This document shows positions 44,990-56,900 of a stretch of DNA of 64,000 bases, in pieces; the first letter of the stretch is position 1; each line of letters starts with the position of its first letter. Origin of the DNA: Lasioglossum baleicum (taxonomy: Eukaryota; Arthropoda; Insecta; Hymenoptera; Halictidae); contig NC_134933.1 of the NCBI RefSeq assembly GCF_051020765.1, forward strand, positions 9,521,461 to 9,585,460, in the 5' to 3' direction. The notes beneath the pieces were generated by a model, which worked only from the letters and a program-made list of their open reading frames with translations, was not told where the DNA came from and did not search any database. Position numbers and translations under genes: made by a program.

Positions 44990-47900
44990 TCGTGTGTGTG
45001 TTTTTCATTTTAATTTTTTTATTTTTAAGTCGTGTTTCTCTCCGGCCCGAAACACGATCTACATGTTCTGGATGTCATGCAGGGTGGCTTCCATCTCCTC
45101 CTGGAGCAATTTGTTTTTCTCTCTCTCGACGCCGAGGTCGTCTGGAAAGATTACTTGTTAGAGGAAAGCGCACACACGCCAAGCTAGTTCGATGCGAAAA
45201 TCCACTCCGCGGGGTGGTTAGTCAATCAGGGTGCACACGTTTTGCTATTTTACTCGGCGGTCTTCGCCGGTTGTTGGCGGTATTAGATCGTTTTCAAGGA
45301 GGAAAACAATTTCTGGTGATTTGTAACAACCCGACGGGTAAGCACACTTTCGGTAGTTTTTCCTGGACGAACGCTGCCAGTAAATGAATCTATTGTTCAT
45401 TGTTGTTCATGCGCATGTATCGCGGTGTGTACAGCAAAATTTTGTGTGCACATCCCTTGTCAATAATGACATGATCACTGCAATATTTTAGATTGGCAAT
45501 TCAGTTCGCGACCTTCACATTTTCTCAAACAAAGTCATTTATGTATATTGTTTGAGCACGAGTATTTTATATCAAATTAATCGCAAAATTCAGAGCCTTC
45601 CAATGGTATACAGTTCAAAATAGATCACTGAACGAGGTTATAATGATACAGTAAATCCTCATTTACTGTCCAACATACAGTGATCATATAGCGACACTAT
45701 TATTTTATGACTGCGTCTACCGCGCCGAGACGCCGAGCAATGCCAATTAAAAACGCTTTATTTTTCATTACATATTTTTTTATGGGACTTTCGCTAACTT
45801 ATTTCTGACCAAACACGATATAATTTCAACTGTATTTAGTGGTTTCATCGACGATGAAAGTTTCGGGCACAAGGAAGGACAGCGTATGGGAAAGAAAGAG
45901 ACGCGGAGAGTCGCCGTCGTCGGCACAATTCAAAGAATATCCCGTACGCTGTTCTACGTTGCGTTCGAAGCTTTCATCGTTGATTGAACCACTAAATACA
46001 ATTGAAATTATATCGTGTTTGGTCTTGTTTTAATCAGAAGAACGCCAGAAATAAGTTAGTGAGAACATTCGATTCATGGTGTCAATGTAGAGGTGTTCAC
46101 ACCGATATAACCAAGCCGAGATCAATCATCGCCGCCCTGCGAGATGAGAGTAGTTACTGGACAGTGATCGCACAGGCGACCCCGGACAGTAAATAATAAT
46201 TTACTGTACAATAAAAGGATTACGAAACAAAAGGTCGCGAATTTACTCTTGCCAACCTAATATAATAAATTGATTTATTGGCAATGTTCGCACAGTAAAA
46301 ATTGATAGTATGTCTTGTGTTCTAAGTTGTTACAACGCTTTCCTACCTTGAGGGTTGTTAGGGTTGTGGGAAAGATTCTAAATGTTCTTATTTTTGCAGA
46401 CGACAGAGATGTTAACCCTCTTAAAATGATCATGATTGAACTGCAAATATTTATGTTTCACAAGTTGCGCTCTGTCGTCTACGATTAGAACAACTTTTCT
46501 TCCTACTGATTGTAAGATCAATATACATATCGTACGAATTTGATAATGGATAGTAAAGTGGTCGTCGATGATTTCCTAACATAATTATCTTAATCCTCTC
46601 AGAAGGATCTTCGATTTGTGATTCTCGTTCAGCAGTTCTCTCTCTCTTTTTTAGAATTTAATTGTAAAAATTCTACTTGTACTAGGAGATTGCTTTCTAA
46701 TCTATGTTTATCACTGCTAAGAACTTAAACAACTGAAGAAAATTGTGAGACCGCGAGTTTCGACAAAACCTAGGGAGAAATGAATCGAACGTAATGCTGT
46801 CTGAATACGCACCTTCGAGCCTGTCGACCTCCTTCTGGAGTTTCTGCACGGATCTTTCCGCGAACTCAGCACGAGCTTCAGCCTGCACCACAGAAAATAT
46901 ATTAGTATACATGGATAAAGTCGTAATCTCATGCGATTTGTCGTCGATTTTAAAATTTCGTGATTCTACTTCTACGAGGATTTTTAAAGACAACAAATAC
47001 AAATTTTCAGACAGAAATTTTTCATGGAAATATATAAAAATAAATTAAATAAAAGCAAATCAGCTTTAATAATACTATTTTCCAATATTTGAACGACTAG
47101 TATAACAAAAATTAGATTGCCTCTTTTAAAATCGACGGAATCAGAATAATGTTTCGAAGATTCTTATTAGTAAATTCGATCTGATTATTTCTTTTAGTAA
47201 GCCTCACTCCATGCTTCAATTTTATTCTCAAAAATCAACTCGTTAGTTAATTGCACACGTTATTTGGCTCTATTATCAATTCGGTGTTCTCCACACTGTA
47301 ACACTCCTACCTCGTAATCGCGAATTCCTTCTACCCCTCCGCCAAGATTTCAAATCTTCAAGATTAAATATCGATGAATAAGAATCGTGAATTGAGAGAA
47401 ACGTTACCGTAGTTATATCGACTACTTGTGAAAAAATTATTACGTGACTGGAACGTGAAAGGTGTGCAAAAATGTAAAAGAAAACTGTACAAAAGAGGTG
47501 TTACCAACGACTACTACTTTAAAATTGACCAACTAAAACGATAACAAAAAGAATTGACTGTCTTCTCGAATTTTCTTTTGAAATTTCGCGACCCAACTTC
47601 CGGTTTACTTACCTCCTTCAATTGACTATCCAGAATCTTCACCTGTCCGACGAAAGTCTCCTCTCTCTGTGTCGCCTATTTTTAGTCAAGCGTAAAAAAA
47701 CGAGCTCACGTTAGGATTACAAAAATTAAAAAACAAAAAGAAAGTAGAAGACAAGAGAAATCGGTTAGAAAAGACAGAGTAGTGTGGTTTGTTGGGGGTG
47801 AGTGTGATCAGGCGGTTAACGATCCATAGATCTTGCGACGACAAATCACACACTGGCCAGAGAAAACAGGGTGCAAAAAATCGAACACTCTCAAAAGGGG

Positions 47901-50900
47901 ATCTGTACCTCCTTTAGGCGAGTGGTAAGGGTCTTAATTTGGTTCTTGTACTCCTCCTCGCGTTGGTTGGCCTATGTACAGTAACGTGACTGTTATTCAT
48001 CTCGAAAATACAAATTATCGATCCGATCGAGAGATCGTAAAACTAAGACTCTACTTGTCTACTATCGAATTGCTTTTATATTCCATATTTGTTGAAGAAC
48101 CAGACTCTACTTGTCTGCTATCGAATTATTTGTATACTTCATATTTATTGAAGAATCAGATGAAAACTAATATTGTATATTGAATTGTTTTTATATTTCA
48201 TATATGTTGAAGAACCAGACTCTACTTGTCTCCTATCGAATTATTTTTGTATTTCACATTTGTTGAAGAACCAGACTCTACTTGTCTGCTATAGAATTAT
48301 TTTTGTATTTCATATTTATTGAAGAATCAGATGATAACTAATAATGTATATCGAATTATTTTTATATTTCATATTTGTTGAAGAACCAGACTCTACTTGT
48401 CTGCTGTATAATTATTTTTATGCTTTATATTTATTGAAGAACCAGATGAAAACTGATATCGCGTATATCGAATGTTTTTATATTTCATATTTGTTGAAGA
48501 ACCAGACTCTACTTGTCTGCTATCGAATTATTTTTATACTTTATATTTATTGAGGAACCAGATGAAAACTAATATTGTATATTGAATTGTTTTTATATTT
48601 CATATATGTTGAAGAACCAGACTCTACTTGTCTCCTATCGAATTATTTTTGTATTTCACATTTGTTGAAGAACCAGACTCTACTTGTCTGCTATAGAATT
48701 ATTTTTGTATTTCATATTTATTGAAGAACCAGACTCTAGTTTTCTGCTGTCGCGAATTATTTTTATATTTCATATTTATTGAAGAATCAGATGATAACTA
48801 ATAATGTATATCGAATTATTTTTATATTTCATATTTGTTGAAGAACCAGACTCTACTTGTCTGCTGTATAATTATTTTTATGCTTTATATTTATTGAAGA
48901 ACCAGACTCCAGTTGTCTTCTGTCGAATTATTTTTATATTTCATATTTATTGAAGAATCAGATGATAACTAATAATGTATATCGAATTATTTTTATATTT
49001 CATATTTGTTGAAGAACCAGACTCTACTTGTCTGCTGTATAATTATTTTTATACTTTATATTTATTGAAAAACCAGATGAAAACTAATATTGTATGTTGA
49101 ATTGAATTTATCAAAGGGTTTTAGAATATGATTCTGTTTAACATAAATTGCCACATAGAATGCCACAAAATTAGATAGGCATACTTTATCAATGAAAATG
49201 CGGTTTTCTAACCACAAAACAGTTTGACTAACGAACTATAATCCTTTAATTCTGCGACATTCTGTACGTCAGAACCTCCGCGATGTAATCAGTAGACACC
49301 GGATCTTCATGCAAAACAAAATGTTCATACATAATTTGTATAGAAATGATGCTAAATAAAGAGTTATTCTGTAATGTAATCATTAATTAATTTGTTTGGC
49401 CTAAATGCATGAAATCCGCTGTGTATTAATCAAATAGTCAAACTCAACGAATTACTATGAAACGTTTGGATTACGTCGGAGGTTCATCGCGCTCGTTAAG
49501 CCAAGACGAACACGTTCGTCCCCGTGTATTTGTCGCGGTTCCGTCGAAAGTGAATTCGAAAGGAAGAGAAAGTGAATAGAATATTTTTGTACTGTAAATC
49601 GTCCGTGGCGCTTACCTTCTCCTCGGAGACCTCGAGGGATTTCAGGTTGTTGCCAACCACGCGCAGTTCCTCCTCCAGCTCGACGATCTTCCTGTAAAAC
49701 GAGCCAACATTTAGTATCCTGATCTCGATCCACCGCGCCGAAGCGATTCCTACCTGAGCGAGTTTTCTTCCTTTGGGACGAACACTTGGCCCCGTTCCAT
49801 TTATACTATCGTTTAAAACCGATTCGAATCATCCGACAACACGTTCGATATTCGTCTTCGTATTTATGTTTTAAGCATTTATTAAATTCCAATTTCGAGA
49901 GCACTTGAATCACATTTGCTTTGTGATCTTTTCAATAAAATTGCAAATATGCATTTCTATGCATTTTTCTTCGTTGTAAGTAGAGCGTGAATTTTATGCA
50001 TTCGTGAAAAACTGTGAAGGCTTTAAATTTAAAACATCCATTTGAGGATGATGGTGAGAATAATTAAAATTTTCACGTCTTTGCGAAATATTTATGGTTG
50101 TTTCTCGGGGAACCAGTGTTCGTCCACGTCAGACAAGCATAGTCGGACAAGGGATCGAAAATGGGGAACAGAGCTCATGCAGAAATGTAACCACCTACCC
50201 TTCCGACAGCTCTGCCTTCTCCTCGGCTCGCTCGAGATCCTGTTCCATCATGACTAGTTTTCTGGCGACCTGTGATCAACAGCCACACGTGTCATGCGAA
50301 AAAGAAGCAAGGAACAATAGGAACTTAAAAACAAAACAGAGAACCATTACAAAAGTGGAATAAAAAGAAAGAACAGAAAAATTATATGCGATGTGTCTCA
50401 TGCAAAAACGTTGTCCTGGGTCTGCAGCATCGTTGTCCTTGAACCGCTCGAGTCCGCATTCTGAAAACCTGTTCCGCTATCCAAGAGAATGATTATGGAC
50501 TCTAATACGAGTAGGGGCTAATCTGAACCATAAATAATCGCTATTAACCTTCAATTACAACGTAAATAAAATTCTATTAAATAAAACAACTACCTCAACG
50601 CAAAAGAAACATTCGCTAAGTGTACTCGACACTTTTCTTTATGCTTGAAACACTAAATTTCAAGCTTTGAGACTGTAAGAGTATCATATGCGAGTAATTA
50701 AAAGTTGAACACGAATAACTTTTACAAATTTGGAGCCAACAGCTTCAGTTTCTTTGAGACGTTAGGATTAGTTTACTAGCTAATGTGTGAATAATTCTTT
50801 TTAAAATTTGGTCGCAATTGCAAAGGGAAAAGTAAAGGTAACGATTTTTTAAATTATTTATCTGTGCCATTCAATTTAACTGGCTGGCAGACTATTTACA

Positions 50901-53900
50901 TGAACTGTATTCTCTTGGATGGGAGGCCAAAGGGAACTTCGGTTTCCCTTTGGCTGCGAAAATAAAGTTGAAAACCAACATTTATGAACCATCTCAATCG
51001 AACGTTACTCTCGTTAGCTAAAAACTGGGGGATGTTAACATGGCAAAAGAAGATAAAACACGTTATGTAACATCCTCACACATGGTTTCGTTAAGGTTTC
51101 TAAGGGGGTGAGTGCTTGACGCGTCCTAGAGACGCGGAATTAGGTGCGATCGGCAGAAAACAGGGGTTCGGAAAACTCGCTGGGCACTTCGGTGGTGCGT
51201 ATCAGGTCTTGCGGGGGGATGCAAAACTGTTTTCTGTTTTGAAAAATGGATGCTTACGACTCTCCGGCCTCGGCACGTTCCTCGGCGCGTTCTAGATCGG
51301 CCTCAACCATGGCCAATTTACGGGCGACCTGTGTAAACGACACATACAGAAACGTTTCTCCAAAGAGATCGCGCGTTTCGTCTCTCCCGGTCTCTCCGGC
51401 CTCTTTCTTTAGCCGTGTTCGCCAGTATCTGGGCCAAGATCGACGATCCCAGACTCTCGATCTCGGATCGACGATCTCGCTACTCCGCCACTCGAGGACT
51501 CCGCGATCTACGAATACGTTTCCGATCCTTATACGTCCGATCGCTACGACCGTGCTCGCAGATTCCATCAAGATTTCAAGGAATTTTTATTATTTTATGT
51601 TAACACTTTGTCTACCGGTAGCCTATTCGTTCTCACCGGTAAACAATGTGTTGAGAAACACAGCGGACATGTCGGAAGTCAAGTGGATGTGGAGAGCTGT
51701 TTGATTTTGTTAAGCGAATCACACGGAATTGCTTTGGTTAGTCTAGAGTCTAGACAATGATCGCGAAGGTTATTCGAGAATAGAGGATGCTGTGTGCCTG
51801 CGATAGAGATCAGTTGAGGATCGTTCTCTTGATCTTGATCTACTCTGGGAGCCGCACTTGAATTGTTTCGTGGAAGTGTCCTGGAGAATGGTGTTTCTGT
51901 TGTTTTACGAAAGAAGAATTTCAAGGGATTTGGAATGCTTTCAGTGGATCAGAAGATTTGCCTCTATTTTTGATCATTCATCATCAATGCGCGATTTTGT
52001 AAGAATCAATATTTTCTGCATTATTATAATTGCATCCCAGACGTATTTTTTATCATTTTAATCATTCATCATCAACGGGTGGTTTTGTAAGAATCAATGT
52101 CTAAGATATTTAAGAGCCGCAACAGTTGCCAGAGCAAACGACTTGAACAAAACGATTGACAGACGTCGAAGGATTTAATAAGAATTTGCAGCAACCATTG
52201 ATCTTCTTTATCATGGAGAATCTCGGAGCGAGAACCGACAAACTTGGAAAGTGCACACAAGCATCGCGGAGTTTCTATTTCCACTGTCGCAGAAATCTCC
52301 CGCATTCCATCGCAAACATCTCCATCGGTGAACACGGAGGCCCCTAAGGGTTAGGTCTGGGTTAGGTTAACAATACTCCTCGCGATGGAATCGCAAATAT
52401 TGGACTAGAGAGAAGCCTGTACTCGGAGAACGAGCTTTGTCCTCGCTCTGCGAACAAGAGAGGAATGCACGGCGAACGCGTGTTTGATGTCCACCTTCGC
52501 GATAGAGGCTCTCGTAAGATCCGAGAAACTTGAATTCTCGGACCATAAGCTGGTCGATTCGAGTTGTGGTATACACCGGAGAAGTTATGAAGGAGGATTT
52601 GTTCTTTTCCGTGAGCAACGAAAATCGTCAACGTCCATCGGAATTGAATTCTCTGGTCACAGAGGTGTATCTAGGTACCTTTTATGAAGAATGATTTTTC
52701 AAATCCTGAGATTATGACAATATGAGTATTATCGACAATTTTGTTTGCCTTGTCAACGAGAATACATTCTCATTGGATGGTACACATTTATTCAGGAAAA
52801 AATATTTATTTTTACGTATCTTAATCTTATTGGGTGAAAATACCACAGTAATAGGTACATTATGGGTACATAATAGGTACAACGACCTCAACATCCATGA
52901 AAATTGAATTCTCTGGTCACTGAGGTATCTGGGACAGTTTCCACAAGGATCAAGAAAGGAATAAACAAAACGAAATGTTGAACATTTCGTGTCCACTGGC
53001 GAGCACGGATCGCGGATAATTGCTATCGAAACGAGCCTAAGCTCGAGTCGCGGAGCAGATTCTCTCTCGAGGACCAGCCAGCAGATAAAAGCAGACTTGT
53101 CTCGCGTCTTGGAGCCGGCGATCGACACGAACGCGGATGGAAAACACACAGAACCGAGGTCGCCGCAGAAAAATCGATGAATCCTCGTCGACCTCGAAAT
53201 CGATAGCTTGCCGATTGGCTCCTGTCGATCGCCCGGGCTCTCTTCTCTTTCGCTCCCGTCCACGGCGATCATGCATGTAACAGACGAGCGTGACGCAATC
53301 TGCCTCGGAAAAATGGCTCCTCCCGTCAATTTCACTCGGTAATGAATTTCCTGATGGCTCCACTAGCCAGGCAGCACACTGTGCTAGCTTTAATGAAAGC
53401 TATCGAGCAAATGGCTCGATCGACTACTCGCAATGAATTTATCGAATGCAGCTGCCTTTGGCCCCCGGACGCTGAGATATTATCGATAATGCACTCGGGA
53501 GCGTTTGTTTGTGCAGGACGTTGGACCCTTTTGATTGGAGCTCGCTTTGCTTCTATGCTAATTGGGGATTTTTAATTGTTTGAAGTGGTCGTTCGAAACG
53601 ATTGTTGGAAATGATTGGAGGAAACGATTGCTGGACGTGATTTTTATGAATTGCGAGTTCATCAGGCTGTGAAGTTTTCGAGGGCTAGTTGGAGTCCTTT
53701 CAAAAATTGTGGAGGCAAAAGAACTTTTTAGTGACCAATTTCGGCAATGTTTCAAGTTATGCACATTTAAAAATTTTCCCCAATCGGATACGATTTTATG
53801 AACTGCGGTTTCGTAAATGCTGTGGAATTGTTCAAGGGCTATTTAGAGGTCTTTGTAAAATTGTGGAAGCAAGGACTTTAGGAACCTTTCGGTGACCAAT

Positions 53901-56900
53901 TTCGGCAATGTTTCAGGTTGTAATGTCGCAGCATTTTTCCCAATCGGGTTCCAACGTCCAGAAATCAACGCCATAAAAGGCAATATTTATGTCGGGAAGA
54001 AACGAGACAAAACGATGATTCTCCGCGTCGAAGGGCCGTGGGCAATGATTAATCCTTCCACATAAGGACGCATCAAAGTGAACGTTTTCACCGGTCAGCA
54101 ATCCCAGTGACGTAACAACATCAGCATAAATTTACCATTTAACGAGTGATTTGCGTAACGCTCGCGCATCACCGTGGAACGGTAAACGATTAATCGATAG
54201 AACAGAACTAAAAGGAAAGGAATGATCACACTCGTGGTTGCTGTTAGATTCTCGTTCCCCGACGGTTTCTGCAATAATTTTTGTTAAATCGTTATTACAA
54301 GCGAACTCCACCCCACTGCAATCAAAATGTTAATTAACGACACAACTTGGTTACCATCGATCTATCTGGTTAATAGAAAAATATGAACAGAGCAAGGTGC
54401 TCTCAGGATGATTTAAAGCGAACTCGTTAACTCGTTCGCGAAGATTTAATCTAGATCAACGTCGAAGTTACAACGATGTTCGTATTCCGTGGAAACATGA
54501 GAGCTAGATAACCATTCGTGTATCGATTCTAGTGAAAACCAGAGAACAAGTGGCACGAAACATACCGAACGATTCTGTTTTCACGTTGGCCGAGCTTTCT
54601 TTTCTGCCCGGCTAACGCTACCCAACTGTGTTAATATCACGTGTGGCCAGAGCTGTAATACATTCGTGCTTATCGGTACATGTCTGGTTTCTTTAATATT
54701 GTAATTTTGATTTCGTCGAAGTGGAAACCGAATTTCACCGTCGCGTAATCGAGTCCCCATTAAGTGTCTGCTTCTAGCGTGACCGTAAACACTGGCATCG
54801 AAATTTACAAGCTTGATCGGACATTGTTGGTGACTTTCTTGGAAAATTGTGTACGGATCCTTGAAATGTCCGAACAGAATTTTATGTTTTATAAAAATGT
54901 GAAGAAATGCAAGCTACCATTTTCTTGTTATTAGCGAAGGTTACTCCTATTAAAAATAATGTTTGACGTAATTTGATTGCATTTTGAAAATTTGTGAACG
55001 GATCCTTTAAAGTGTCCGAATAAAAAATTTTACGGATTATAAGAATGTATAAAAATGCAAGCTACCATTTTCTTTTGATTAGCGAAGGTAATTGCTACTG
55101 AAAATAATATTTGGCGCAATTCTATTGAATTTTGGAAAATTGTGAACGAATCCTTTAAAATCTCCGAATAAAAACGTAATGATTACGAAAGTGTCTTTTC
55201 GGAATTAAATTCCTCGGGACTCGATTACGTTCGCGTAAGCAGCCTACTTTGTAAAAATGAGGAAGCAGCTCGGAATGCGAATGGTTCATAACAATCAGAC
55301 TGCAGATTTAACGCATCGATTGCTAAAATTACCCGGTGAAATTTAGAACAGTATAATTTTATTAAAATGAAAGAAAATGTCTAGTCTGCATAAAGATCGG
55401 CAGTCCGATTGCAGTAACTTCGACGCGACCATAATCTCCACCTACCATAACGGATGGATTTTGGTTTTTTCAGAGGTATTTTCCGAAATTCCGGCAAAGC
55501 GAGAACGGGGGGGAAGGTCTTTGGACAAAAGCAGCACCATTATTGCATCAAGACCCAGGAACCAGGTCCCATGTTTGCGTATCACAACACAGAGTTAACC
55601 ATAACTCGGGGGCCAGTTTCTGTTTCGTGAAACGAACTGAACCGAACAACACGCGGGCCGATCGACGATCGAGGGACGACGATGATTTCGAAATCGCGGT
55701 GAAAAAACTGCTATCAAACGAACTAATTTTCTCATCTTTTTCTCTCTCTGAATTTTCGTTACGAAACTGGCACTTGAGAAACTTATGCATATACTTTTCT
55801 GCATAGATTTATATATATCTATATATAATATACTCTTTTTAAGTCCTTTGTTCCTCGAACAAACACTCGGAAATCACAGATATATGTTAGTTCTACGTTA
55901 TGTCGCGCTCAAAAACACGTGACACTGACATATCTACACGTTTATCACCACTTTTTCTCTCCCCCATCTTGCTAAATTGCTTTCTCTCTTTCTCCCAAAC
56001 GCGACAACAACGTGTGTATATATAACAAATTTCTTTTTTCAAATATTTTTAACTCCACGCGAACACTGCACTTGCTAACAGTCGACTCACTTCGCTGAAA
56101 ATCACAGACGATCATTATACTCACGACTTCCCTTGTTTCGAATCACTTCTTTTCATTTTCTTTTTTTAATTAATTAAACAGGCGGCGATACGGGGGGATT
56201 CACCAGTGATGCGTTGCTTCGCGGAACAGAGAATTCGAATCGAGGATCGATCGACGACAGATGGATCGATCGATAGAGATTTCTATCCGGGCCACGCGGG
56301 GTTTCGAGCACACAGAGAGAAGACAAGAGAGTTACGGGGTTAGGCACTATTATCTCGATCATCGACTAGAATCAATTCGTCGCCGTGATCGTTATTATGT
56401 TTATCGTTATCATTGTCACTGCAGCCAGCACAAGTCAGACCCGTGAGCTCGCGAACCTCATCGTATTTCTTGTCAGCTTCTTCAGCGAGGAACCTGGCCT
56501 CCTTCAGCTGATTCTCGAGGGCGTCCATACGCTCTTCATCGGCCAAGCTGCGATTCTCAAGAATCTTGCGGGCTCTTTAATAATTACCACAAAGAATCCG
56601 GTTAACGATACACGATATTGTACAGGCGATAATCGGCTGGAGACTTAAATTAAAACGATCCGCACCCGCTCCGGAACTACGCTGCTCTGCTACCCGTTGC
56701 TAATCCTAACCTAGACACCTGGAAATTGCGCAATTTGGCCGAGCGAATCTGTGAATATTTTTCACGAACCTTATTTGAACGTTACAAGCAATCAGGAATA
56801 GTACTTCATTTCTTTTCACTTGGGAGGCTATTGCGAGATGTTCGACAATTCTGTTCTCCAAGAACTTAGCTTCAAAGTTTGTATCAGATGATTGCATAAG

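Larger units (their letters stand above)
35383..45058 (-). other. Tm1: Tm1 introns and 3' UTRs between alternative last exons
   Basis: Three long intervals (35383-37240, 37327-38596, 38680-45058), each containing at least one MITE. Stretches with nothing recognised: 35600-35950, 36530-37230, 39600-40110, 40390-41750, 42480-43050, 43500-43990 and 44220-44870 (the last rich in CT on +). 40980-41340 is AT- and CT-rich low-complexity sequence. Confidence 0.8.
51329..56456 (-). other. Tm1: Tm1 intron between exon 4 and exon 5
   Basis: 5.1 kb. It holds a worn family C piece (51602-51660), direct repeats at 53640-53945 and 54835-55190, and a MITE A at 55297. 51700-53630 and 55410-56450 show nothing recognised, despite a 207-codon minus-strand open frame (52712-53335) without a known domain. 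Confidence 0.75.

Noticed and set aside
35300..45141. Search for a Pro/Ala-rich troponin-H type extension exon of Tm1
   Set aside because: Such fusions are known in Drosophila Tm1, but no long Pro/Ala-rich minus-strand frame is present near the last exons.
52712..53335. 207-codon - strand open frame, the longest in the window
   Set aside because: It lies inside a Tm1 intron, shows no recognisable domain, has mixed composition and no clear gene signals. A homology search would be needed to revive it.
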